From Nocardia brasiliensis (lineage in GTDB: Bacteria > Actinomycetota > Actinomycetes > Mycobacteriales > Mycobacteriaceae), in contig NZ_CP046171.1 in NCBI RefSeq assembly GCF_011801125.1, forward strand, positions 3,534,001-3,598,000: a DNA stretch of 64,000 bases, read 5' to 3'. How positions within the stretch are numbered: the stretch's first letter is position 1; the number at the start of each line of letters is the position of its first letter. Below the pieces are notes generated by a model that saw only the letters and a program-made list of their open reading frames with translations, was not told where the DNA came from and made no database searches. Positions 9,582 to 17,253 of this stretch are shown one piece after another. A program made the translations under genes and the position numbers.

Positions 9582-10733
9582 TCAGCGGCCTCCCGCGGTG
9601 GGCTCCGCCGGGTCGTCGACGATCCAGCGACCGTCGAGTTGCGGGTAGCGGGCCCTGACCTCGGGTAGGAGGTCGGGCAGGGTCAGCAGCACGCGATCCG
9701 GGCGGGCGGCGACGAGTTCGGCCGGTGCGATGATCGGCACGTCGGTGCCCGGCATGCGCCTGCCCTGCTTGGCCGCGGAGGCGTCGGCGACGCCCGCGAT
9801 CAGCCCGCGGTGCACGCCGGCCAGACTGAACACGGCGACCGCCCGCGACGCCGCGCCGTAGGCATAGACCCGATCGCCCTGTGCGGCATAACGTTCGAGC
9901 CGGCACCGCAGCGTCGCGACGTGCGCGCCGGCCGCGTGCTGCAACCCGCTGATCGCGGCGGGTGTGGTGGATGCGGCTTCCCGTGCGCGCAGTTCCCGCA
10001 CCGCGTGGTCGGGCGGATGGTCGCCGTGCCGCGCGGCGGCGAGCACCGTGCCGCCGTAGAGCTCGAATCGCCATGCGGTCACCAGGCTCATCCCGGCGGC
10101 GCGCAGCAGCCGTTGCGCCGCGGCCAGCGAGTAATAGGCGAAGTGACCGTGTCGCAGCGCGTTCCACTGCCGCGCGGCGACAATCGTGGCCAGCGTGTGG
10201 AATTGAATGAGCAGCACCCCGTCCGGTGCGGTCGCGGCGGCCCGCGCCGCGAAGGCGGCGCGCTGATCCGGCTCGTGCATGAGGCCGAAACAGTCGAGCA
10301 CCACGTCGGCGGGACCGTCGGCGGGGGAGTAGCCGCGCGCGGTGAGCCACGGGAGCCAGGTGCCGCCGTGCGGGCTGCCGAACTCGCGCACGGTGCCGCC
10401 GCGCAGCAGCCCCGCCGCCGCGACCCGGTGCACGGCATCGGCCGCTTGCGCGCGCAGCGCCGCCGGTTCGATGCCGCGCGGCTCAGCGGTGTCGGTATCG
10501 TCCTCGGCGAGCTGCGCGAGCCCACAGCGGGCGCACAGCCGCATCCGCAGCGGATGCGCCGACTCGCCTGGACCGACCGGAGTGTCGGCAGGCGGGAAGA
10601 AGTCGGCCGCGGGCACGGTGCCCAGATCGAGCACGGTGCTCAGCGCGGTGTCGTGGCAGCCCCGGCACGTCGGCTCGAGCAGGGGCTGGGCGCGGCGCTG
10701 TGCCGGCGCGTCCCGGCTAGGTTGCGGGGACAT
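9582..10733 (-). CDS. C-methyltransferase-family protein with reduced SAM site
   Basis: 383 aa from ATG 10733. It has the zinc-binding N-terminus of deoxysugar C-methyltransferases (CRGC...CARC, about residues 20-65) and the C-terminal substrate domain (VYAYGAASRAVAVFSLAG). The middle is odd. Compared with the gene at 13186-14508, the stretch between SAM motif I (here EFGSPHGGTWLP) and the DCFGLMHEP motif is shortened by roughly 35 residues, losing the acidic ribose-binding region. The YHEH active-site motif is replaced by RHGHFAYYS. It may be a non-catalytic partner or have altered chemistry. It overlaps the epimerase gene by 17 bp. Confidence 0.7.
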   Translation of the reverse strand: MSPQPSRDAPAQRRAQPLLEPTCRGCHDTALSTVLDLGTVPAADFFPPADTPVGPGESAHPLRMRLCARCGLAQLAEDDTDTAEPRGIEPAALRAQAADAVHRVAAAGLLRGGTVREFGSPHGGTWLPWLTARGYSPADGPADVVLDCFGLMHEPDQRAAFAARAAATAPDGVLLIQFHTLATIVAARQWNALRHGHFAYYSLAAAQRLLRAAGMSLVTAWRFELYGGTVLAAARHGDHPPDHAVRELRAREAASTTPAAISGLQHAAGAHVATLRCRLERYAAQGDRVYAYGAASRAVAVFSLAGVHRGLIAGVADASAAKQGRRMPGTDVPIIAPAELVAARPDRVLLTLPDLLPEVRARYPQLDGRWIVDDPAEPTAGGR

Positions 10734-11763
10734 GGGCGGTGCCGGTCGGTATCCGGCGCATCGTCGCGTCCAGCACCCCGGACTTGTGCAGCCGCTCCAG
10801 CTGCGGCAGCCGGGTGAACCGCTGGAAGAAGTCGTCGTAGGTGAGACCGCGCGCGGTGTACTCCCGGTACAGCTCGTCCGCACCCGCCTGCACGGTCCAC
10901 CGGGCCCGAAAACCGATGGCGGAGCGGGCCGCCGAGAAATCGACGCGGTAGGAGCGCGGGTCGGCGCCGCTCTCGCCGGTGATGGTCAACCGCGAGCCGG
11001 GCACCGCCTCGACCACTGTCTTGGCGATATCGGCGACGGTGAGGTTGTTCGCCTCGATGCCGATGTTGAAGGCCCGGCACTGGATCGCGCTGAGCGGTGC
11101 GGTCAGGCAGTTGGCGAACGCCGACGCGATATCGCGGGCGTGCACCAGCGGCCGCCACGGGGTGCCGTCGGAGAGCACCTTCACCTCGCCGGTGAGGGTG
11201 GCGTAGCCGACCAGATTGTTCAGCACGATGTCGGCGCGCAACCGCGGCGAGAAGCCGAATGCCGTGGCATTGCGCAGAAATACCGGCGCGAAACCGGAAT
11301 CGGCCAGCGCCGCGACGTCGTCCTCGACCCGAACCTTGCTCTCCGCGTAGGGTGTGATCGGACGCAGCGGTGCGTCCTCGGTGACCAGATCCGCGCCCGC
11401 CGCGCCGTACACCGAACAGGTCGAGGCGTAGAGGAAGCGGCGCACGCCCGCCTCCTTGGCCAGGCGGGCCAGCCGGACCGAGGCTTGATGGTTGACGGCA
11501 TAGGTGATCTCGGGCGCCAAGGCGCCGAGCGGATCGTTCGACAAGGCGGCCAGGTGGATCACCGCGTCGAACCCGCGCAGCTGCTCGACGGTCACATCGC
11601 GCAGGTCCACCGCGAGGCCGGGCGGATCGCCGGGCAGTTCGCCGAGCACGCAGTCGGCGAACAGGCCCGAGTCGAGCCCGATCACCTCGTGCCCGTCGGC
11701 GCGCAGTACCGGCACCATGACCGTGCCGAGATATCCCTGGTGTCCGGTGAGCAACACCCGCAT
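10717..11763 (-). CDS. NAD-dependent sugar epimerase/dehydratase (extended SDR)
   Basis: 348 aa from ATG 11763. The cofactor motif is at the extreme N-terminus (MRVLLTGHQGYLGTV, GxxGxxG), followed by acidic GLDSG. The catalytic set is present: STCSVYG and YAESK (YxxxK). This is the extended SDR fold of nucleotide-sugar epimerases and 4,6-dehydratases, acting in the cytoplasm. It starts 2 bp after the LmbE-type gene stops, inside a block with a nucleotidyltransferase and two C-methyltransferase-family proteins, so a branched or deoxy nucleotide sugar is the likely product. The exact reaction cannot be assigned. Confidence 0.85.
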   Translation of the reverse strand: MRVLLTGHQGYLGTVMVPVLRADGHEVIGLDSGLFADCVLGELPGDPPGLAVDLRDVTVEQLRGFDAVIHLAALSNDPLGALAPEITYAVNHQASVRLARLAKEAGVRRFLYASTCSVYGAAGADLVTEDAPLRPITPYAESKVRVEDDVAALADSGFAPVFLRNATAFGFSPRLRADIVLNNLVGYATLTGEVKVLSDGTPWRPLVHARDIASAFANCLTAPLSAIQCRAFNIGIEANNLTVADIAKTVVEAVPGSRLTITGESGADPRSYRVDFSAARSAIGFRARWTVQAGADELYREYTARGLTYDDFFQRFTRLPQLERLHKSGVLDATMRRIPTGTAHVPAT

Positions 11764-11765
11764 GG

Positions 11766-12416
11766 CTAGGAACCTCCGAAATCGATGACGGCCTTGTCGA
11801 GTACGAACGCCTCGGCGTGCGCGGCACGGCACTGCACGCCGCGCAGCCGGGTCAGGCCGGTGAATGCCTGTTGGTCGAACCAGTCCCGATGTGTTTGGGA
11901 CGGATAATGTTTCAGCAGCAGGGTCGCCTTCTCCACGGCCAGTTCGGTGCTGAGCCGATGGAAGCAGACCGGGGCCGGTGTGTCGCCGTCCCACTTGAGG
12001 ATCTCGTAGCCGAGCACCAGCTGGTCCCGGAACTCGGTGGGTACCAGTTCGGCCAGCAGCCGATGGTCCTGGTGCGCGTCGCCGCGGTGCGGCGCGAAGA
12101 CCAGGTCCGGGTCGGTGCTGCCGCGAAACCAGCTGAGCTCGTTCTTGATTCGATCCCAGTGCGCCGGTGCGCGCCCGTCCGGCACGTCGAGCACAGCGAG
12201 GTGCACCTCGGCGCCGGGACAGAACGCCGCCAGTGCGCGGTGCTCCTCGGTGGCCCGCTCGGTGTCGGCGCCGGAGAGGACCAGGGCGCGTACCCGCAGC
12301 CCGGGATGGGCGCGCGCGAGCGTCAGCAGTGTCGCGCCCATCCCGATCGCGATGTCGTCGCAGTGCGCGCCGAGCACCGCGATCTCGCGGACCGTGCCGA
12401 CCGCGAGTTGGATCAC
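11766..12416 (-). CDS. PIG-L/LmbE-family deacetylase
   Basis: 216 aa from GTG 12416, set by the GTGA overlap with the upstream nucleotidyltransferase. The zinc motif is GAHCDDIAIGMG, the family's AHPDD with Cys in place of Pro, and the second His pair is in GDAHQDHRLL. Members remove acyl groups from N-acetylglucosamine-type substrates (MshB, PIG-L). In this operon it probably deacetylates an amino sugar before further modification. The Pro-to-Cys change next to the catalytic Asp is unusual but keeps the metal ligands. Confidence 0.8.
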   Translation of the reverse strand: MIQLAVGTVREIAVLGAHCDDIAIGMGATLLTLARAHPGLRVRALVLSGADTERATEEHRALAAFCPGAEVHLAVLDVPDGRAPAHWDRIKNELSWFRGSTDPDLVFAPHRGDAHQDHRLLAELVPTEFRDQLVLGYEILKWDGDTPAPVCFHRLSTELAVEKATLLLKHYPSQTHRDWFDQQAFTGLTRLRGVQCRAAHAEAFVLDKAVIDFGGS

Positions 12417-13189
12417 ACTCGCTCCCAGACCATCCACGGCCGCCTACCGCGGCGGTAGCCCTGGTCGAGCTCGGCGCGCTCCTTGAAGGTGTCGGCCGGC
12501 TTCCAGAAGCCGAGATGCTGGTAGCCGAACAGGCGGCCCTGGCCGGCCAGCGTCGCGCACGCGTCGGCGACCAGATCGCCGCCGGGCGGCAGCAAGTCGA
12601 AGATCTCCTGGGTGAGCACGAAGTAGCCGCCGTTCTCCCACAACGGCATTCGTGACACCGGCATGATCTCTTTGACCTCGCCGGTCGGCTTCATGTCGAC
12701 GCAGTGGAACGAGGACTGCGGCGGCACCACCATCATCGAGGCGGCCGCGCCCGAACGGGTGAACCGCGCGACCATGTCGTCCAGTGGCGCGTCGGTGAGC
12801 ACGTCGGCGTAGTTGGCCAGGAACCGTTCGTCGTCGCCGAGATGTTCGCGCACCCTGCGCAGCCGCTCGCCGATCGCGGACTCCAGGCCGGTGTCGACGA
12901 AGGTGATCTGCCAGTCGCTGATATCGGAGCTCAGCATTTCGACCTGGCCGTCGCGGATGACGAAATCGTTGGACACCGATTCTTGATAGGTCAGGAAGAA
13001 ATTCTTGATGTGCTGGGCGCCGTAGCCGAGGCACAGGATGAACTCGGTGTGGCCGTAGTGCGCGTAATAGCGCATCACGTGCCAGAGCAGCGGGCGCGGA
13101 CCGACCAGTTGCATCGGTTTGGGAATCATGTCGTCGGTGCTATCGCGCATCCGCATGCCGTAGCCGCCGCAGAACAGCACAACTTTCAT
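12413..13189 (-). CDS. RfbF-like sugar-1-phosphate nucleotidyltransferase
   Basis: 258 aa from ATG 13189, fixed by the ATGA overlap with the methyltransferase upstream. It begins MKVVLFCGGYGMRMRDSTDD, followed by IPKPMQLVGPRPLLWHVMRY, the nucleotide- and sugar-phosphate-binding motifs of RfbF-type glucose-1-phosphate cytidylyltransferases; 258 aa is that family's normal length. YADVLTDAPL holds a metal-binding Asp. It would make the NDP-sugar (probably CDP- or dTDP-linked) used by the epimerase and C-methyltransferase next to it. Confidence 0.8.
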   Translation of the reverse strand: MKVVLFCGGYGMRMRDSTDDMIPKPMQLVGPRPLLWHVMRYYAHYGHTEFILCLGYGAQHIKNFFLTYQESVSNDFVIRDGQVEMLSSDISDWQITFVDTGLESAIGERLRRVREHLGDDERFLANYADVLTDAPLDDMVARFTRSGAAASMMVVPPQSSFHCVDMKPTGEVKEIMPVSRMPLWENGGYFVLTQEIFDLLPPGGDLVADACATLAGQGRLFGYQHLGFWKPADTFKERAELDQGYRRGRRPWMVWERV

Positions 13190-14508
13190 CGTGCTCCCCT
13201 CCCTGTCATTTCGGAGTTGGGTGTGGTGCGCACGTCGTTGTGGCCGGTGAGGTCGGCACGGTGCAGTGCCGGTAGCGGGTACACCAATTCGGCGCCCCAC
13301 GAAGCGATATGCCGCAACTGCTCGGTGAGTTCGGCCTCGAGGTTCCATGGCAACACGAGCACGACGTCGGGGCGATCGAGGTCGATCCGCTCCGGTGGAT
13401 GGATCGGAATCCGGGTGCCAGGGGTGAATCGACCGTGTTTGTACGGGTTGCGGTCGACGGTGTACTCGAGCAGGTCGGCACGGATGCCGCAGTAGTTCAG
13501 CAGCGTGTTGCCCTTGCCCGGCGCGCCGTAGCCGACCACCCGCTTGCCCGCGGCGCGCTGGTCGAGCAGGAACCGCAATAGCTCGTGCCGGACCGCCTCG
13601 GTGCGCGGCCGGAGTCGGCGATAGCCCTCGACCCGGTGCAGTTCGGCATGCTGTTCCAGGCGCAGGACCTCGGCGACGCGGCGGCTCGGCGTTGCGGCCA
13701 CCGTGGTCGGCCGGGCCCACACGCGCAGCGAACCACCGTGGGAGGCCAGCAGTTCCACGTCGACCACCGCCAGGCCAGCGGTCGCGAGGGCGCGCTGGGC
13801 CGAGTGCAGCGTGTAGTACTGGAAATGCTCGTGGTAGATGGTGTCGAACTGGCCGAGCCGCAACAGGTTCAGCGCGTGATGCACCTCGATGGACAGCCAG
13901 CCGTCGTCGGCGAGCAGTAGGCGCAGCGCGCTGGTGAACCCGCGTAGATCGGGCACATGGGCGTAGACGTTGTTGGCGACGACCAGATCGGCGGGCCGGT
14001 GCTCGGCGCGCACCCGGGCCGCGGATTCCTCGTCGAGGAAGGCGGTTTCGGTGGGCACGCCCGCCGCGCGGGCGGCGTCGCCGACGTTCACAGACGGCTC
14101 GATGCCGAGGCAGGGCACGCCGGCCGCGACCAGGTGACGCAGCAGATAGCCGTCGTTGCTCGCCACCTCGACCACGAACGAGTCGGCGCCGAGGTCGAGC
14201 CGGTCGATCGCCTCGCCGACGAAGGTGCGGGCGTGGCGCACCCAGCTGTCGGAGAACGAGGAGAAATAGGCGTACTCGGTGAAGGTGTCCTCCGGCGTGA
14301 TCAATGCCGGAATCTGCAATAGCATGCACTCCGCACACAACCGGAGGTGTAGCGGGTAAGTTGATTCCGGGAGATCGAGTTCGGCTGCGGCGAGGAACTT
14401 TTCACACGGAGGTGTCGCACCGAGATCCAGCACGCTCGTCAATCGCTCGGAACCACACAGACGACATAGCACGAAGCCCACCTTTGCCAAGAGTCGAATA
14501 ACCGGCAC
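13186..14508 (-). CDS. SAM-dependent sugar C-methyltransferase
   Basis: 440 aa from GTG 14508; GTG 14481 or 14472 would trim a weak N-terminus. It shows the complete deoxysugar C-methyltransferase layout: zinc-binding N-terminus (CRLCGSE...CAEC), SAM motif I VVEVASNDGYLL with acidic GIEPS, post-motif VVANNVYAHVPDL, the active-site YHEHFQYYTL, and the C-terminal VVGYGAPGKGNTLLNY domain. Members methylate a sugar carbon, as in the TylC3/NovU/TcaB9 group. It leads the coupled five-gene block that ends at 9582. Confidence 0.85.
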   Translation of the reverse strand: MPVIRLLAKVGFVLCRLCGSERLTSVLDLGATPPCEKFLAAAELDLPESTYPLHLRLCAECMLLQIPALITPEDTFTEYAYFSSFSDSWVRHARTFVGEAIDRLDLGADSFVVEVASNDGYLLRHLVAAGVPCLGIEPSVNVGDAARAAGVPTETAFLDEESAARVRAEHRPADLVVANNVYAHVPDLRGFTSALRLLLADDGWLSIEVHHALNLLRLGQFDTIYHEHFQYYTLHSAQRALATAGLAVVDVELLASHGGSLRVWARPTTVAATPSRRVAEVLRLEQHAELHRVEGYRRLRPRTEAVRHELLRFLLDQRAAGKRVVGYGAPGKGNTLLNYCGIRADLLEYTVDRNPYKHGRFTPGTRIPIHPPERIDLDRPDVVLVLPWNLEAELTEQLRHIASWGAELVYPLPALHRADLTGHNDVRTTPNSEMTGRGAR

Positions 14509-14962
14509 ATTGTCGGCGCACCCCAGACGTCGACCCGATCCAGTGAGACGTTACAACGAAAGTCCCGCGTGGGGTTGGCGAAATCGACTGAGCAGGAAGT
14601 AATTTCCGGTACTTTTCGACCGGTTTCCCGGGGTAGCTTCCTGGCGGCTATCCGGGGGCTTGGTGGTTTCGCCCGGGTGGGATGAATTCGCTTGTGGGTA
14701 GCGAAGGTTCGTGACCTGCACCCTTGGTTACGAGCGCGCGTCAGTAAACGTGGGCGAAATACCGACCGCCCCTTTGTCGGCTACTCCGTGGAACACTTTG
14801 CGGCCCTGTTGATTCGACATGTGAAACGGATTGTGTTCTGTAACAATCGGCAACTGACGGCCGAATGACGGGACATCCGCGACGGCCGGGATCGTGCAGC
14901 GGGGACCGATCAGTGCGGATCGGGGGGCTTTCTTCTTCTCTCCCAGGGGGAGGTGCGTGTTC
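14509..14962. promoter_or_regulatory. 454-bp divergent intergenic region of the polysaccharide locus
   Basis: No convincing coding frame is seen. Base composition drops to more balanced AT/GC in 14560-14860, unlike the flanking genes. An inverted repeat GATTGT-N8-ACAATC lies at 14829-14848. The end (14930-14955) holds CTTTCTTCTTCTC followed by the GGGGGAGG ribosome site of the phosphoglycosyltransferase. The long untranslated space suggests promoters for both directions and possibly a structured leader, but no known riboswitch class is recognised. Confidence 0.45.
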
Positions 14963-16474
14963 ATGAGCTACGAGCTCACCGACGACGACGATCTGCGGCT
15001 TCGTCGATCGCCGCACGGCCTGCCGCGTTCCGATCGGGAACGGTGGCAGGCCGAGTATGTAAGACGCCTGGCGACAACCGATTTCGGCGTGATCGTGGTC
15101 GCGATGCTGCTGGCTCAGATCATCCGGTTCGGCGGGCCCGCCGCGCCTCCGCTGGCCTGGCATCTGCCGTACGAGGTCGGGTACACGGTGGTCTCGGGGG
15201 TACTCGCGCTCACCTGGGCGGTGTTCCTCGCGGTGGGCAGCACTCGCTCGCCGCAGGTGGTCGGCAGCGGCGGCGAGGAATATCGCCGGCTGGTCGCGGC
15301 CACGCTGCGGTTGTTCGGAGTGCTCGCGATCCTGTCGCTGGTGTTCCAGATCGAGTTCGCCCGTGGCTATTTGGCGATCGCGCTGCCGCTCGGCCTGTTC
15401 GGGCTGATGCTCAGCCGATGGCTGTGGCGGATCCACGCGCGCCGGTTGCGCGGGCGCGGGGAATACCGCACCTCGGTGCTCGTGGTCGGCTGTGCGGAGG
15501 CGGCTCAGGCGATGGCCAATGCCTTCGCCGCCGACCCGGCATCGGGGTACCGGGTGGTCGGTGTGTGCATTCCGGACGGGCTCGACGGGATCACCGAGTA
15601 TCTGCGCGGTCCGTCGGATCATCTGTTCTCGGTCGTCGGCGACGACCGTACGGTACTCGACGCGGTACGCCGCACCGGGGCCGACACGGTCGCGGTCACC
15701 GCGACCGACCACCTGAGTCCGGTCGAATTGCGTCGGATGGCATGGGAACTCGACCCGCTCGGCGTCGAGTTGATCGTCGCGCCCGGCGTGGTCGATATCG
15801 CGGGTACCCGGCTGACCAATCGGTTCGTGGCCGGTGTGCCGATGTTGCACATCGCGAAACCGCAATACGATCGCGCGAAGTCGACCGGCAAGGCGGTCTT
15901 CGACGTGCTGTTCGCGGCGGCGGTGTTGCTCGCCATCGCGCCGACCATGGTGGCGATCGCGCTCGCGGTGAAACTGACGAGTCCGGGCCCGGTGTTCTAT
16001 CTGTCGGAGCGAATCGGGCGGGGCGGCAAGCCGTTCCGGATGATCAAGTTCCGTAGCATGTATGTGGCGGCGGACACGGCCGTGGACGCGCTCATCGCGC
16101 GCAACGGTGGCAATCCGGTCTTCTTCAAGATGAAGGACGATCCGCGGATCACCCCGGTTGGCAAGGTGCTGCGCAAGTTCAGCCTCGACGAGCTGCCGCA
16201 GTTCTTCAACGTGCTGCGCGGGGAGATGAGCGTGGTCGGGCCGCGCCCGCAGGTGCAGCGCGAGGTCGACAGCTATGACGGCGAGATGCGGCGCAGGCTG
16301 CTCGTGAAGCCGGGCGTGACCGGGTTGTGGCAGGTCAGCGGTCGATCCGATCTGTCGCTGGAAGACTCTGTGCGGCTGGATCTGTCGTACGTCGAGAACT
16401 GGTCGATGGTGCTCGATCTGCTGCTCATCGCGCGCACGATCGGCGCGGTCACCCGCGGCGCGGGCGCGTACTGA
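14963..16474 (+). CDS. Initiating polyprenyl-phosphate phosphoglycosyltransferase
   Basis: 503 aa from ATG 14963 behind GGGGGAGG. The N-terminal half has four to five hydrophobic segments (for example VIVVAMLLAQIIRFGG and VSGVLALTWAVFLAVG) and a CoA-binding-like cytoplasmic domain (VLVVGCAEAAQAMANAFAAD). The C-terminal half is the bacterial sugar transferase domain: VFYLSERIGRGGKPFRMIKF, then PRITPVGKVLRKFSLDELPQ and VGPRPQ, then KPGVTGLWQVSGRSDLSLED. It transfers a sugar phosphate to undecaprenyl phosphate, the first step of polymer assembly. It is divergent from the sugar-modifying operon across the 454-bp control region. Confidence 0.9.
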   Translation: MSYELTDDDDLRLRRSPHGLPRSDRERWQAEYVRRLATTDFGVIVVAMLLAQIIRFGGPAAPPLAWHLPYEVGYTVVSGVLALTWAVFLAVGSTRSPQVVGSGGEEYRRLVAATLRLFGVLAILSLVFQIEFARGYLAIALPLGLFGLMLSRWLWRIHARRLRGRGEYRTSVLVVGCAEAAQAMANAFAADPASGYRVVGVCIPDGLDGITEYLRGPSDHLFSVVGDDRTVLDAVRRTGADTVAVTATDHLSPVELRRMAWELDPLGVELIVAPGVVDIAGTRLTNRFVAGVPMLHIAKPQYDRAKSTGKAVFDVLFAAAVLLAIAPTMVAIALAVKLTSPGPVFYLSERIGRGGKPFRMIKFRSMYVAADTAVDALIARNGGNPVFFKMKDDPRITPVGKVLRKFSLDELPQFFNVLRGEMSVVGPRPQVQREVDSYDGEMRRRLLVKPGVTGLWQVSGRSDLSLEDSVRLDLSYVENWSMVLDLLLIARTIGAVTRGAGAY

Positions 16475-16498
16475 CCGGGGCCTCGAAGAGGGGCCGGT

Positions 16499-17155
16499 CT
16501 ACTGCGCGGCAGGAAACTCCGCGGCCAGCTCCTGGAACAGTGCGGTGTTCATGGCGAACGCGCGGCGTCCCTCGTCGAGCACCCGGCGGCGTTCCAGGTC
16601 GTCGAGCGGCAATCGATCCAGCAGGCCGCGGTACTCGCGCTTGAACGCCGCCGGGTTGCCGACGCCGTCGAAGACGTAGAAGCGGACGCCGTCGCCGCGG
16701 TGGGGCAGGTCCCACAGCTTCTCGGCGGTGCCGCGGATGACCTGCCCGCCGGAGAGATCGCCGAGGTAGCGGGTGTAGTGGTGGGCGATGTAGCCCGCGG
16801 GCCAGTCACGCGCGCACTCGTCGATGCGCGCGGCGTAGGCGGCGGTCGCGGGCAGCGGGGTCAGGTCGGCGCGCCACCGCGGACCGATCAGATGCGCCAG
16901 ATCGCGTTCGAGTGCCGCGGTGCGGGCGAGCTCCGGGCGGATGAACGGGCCTGCGATCGCATCGTCGGCGAGGGTGTCCCACCGAGCCTCCAGCGCGCGA
17001 TAGACGAACCAGAGCTGGCCGGTATAGCGGTGATACGAGTCGACGCCGAGCGCGCCGCCGAGCATGTCGGTCAGGAACCGGGAGTTCTCCGCGTCCGCGT
17101 GCTGGCGCGCGGTGGCACTACGGATCTGCGTCGAGAACGGTGTCGCTTCCGACAT
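16499..17155 (-). CDS. Heme oxygenase (HmuO-like)
   Basis: 218 aa from ATG 17155. The fold's key segments are present: proximal helix IRSATARQHADAENSRF with the heme-ligand His at about residue 19, and the glycine-rich distal helix YLGDLSGGQVIRGTAEK. Length matches bacterial biliverdin-forming heme oxygenases. It opens heme to release iron, biliverdin and CO in the cytoplasm. Control is visible: a 14/19 match to the DtxR/IdeR iron box sits 33 bp upstream, so it should be induced under iron limitation. It is a single gene converging on the phosphoglycosyltransferase. Confidence 0.92.
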   Translation of the reverse strand: MSEATPFSTQIRSATARQHADAENSRFLTDMLGGALGVDSYHRYTGQLWFVYRALEARWDTLADDAIAGPFIRPELARTAALERDLAHLIGPRWRADLTPLPATAAYAARIDECARDWPAGYIAHHYTRYLGDLSGGQVIRGTAEKLWDLPHRGDGVRFYVFDGVGNPAAFKREYRGLLDRLPLDDLERRRVLDEGRRAFAMNTALFQELAAEFPAAQ

Positions 17156-17187
17156 GACCGCACCACCTCACTTCGGCACCTGGCATT

Positions 17188-17206
17188 CCAGGTTTGGGTA
17201 CCCTAA
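17188..17206 (-). promoter_or_regulatory. Probable IdeR/DtxR iron box
   Basis: CCAGGTTTGGGTACCCTAA on the plus strand matches the 19-bp DtxR/IdeR consensus TTAGGTTAGGCTAACCTAA at 14 of 19 positions, including AGGTT and CCTAA. It lies just upstream of the heme oxygenase start, where a repressor would block transcription. Confidence 0.7.
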
Positions 17207-17253
17207 TTCGGTACGACCATACCGGTTTTTCCGGTGGGATGCGGGCGCTTACC

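Noticed and set aside
14829..14848. GATTGT-N8-ACAATC inverted repeat as a named riboswitch or CRP site.
   Set aside because: Does not match a known class; retained only as a feature of the intergenic region.
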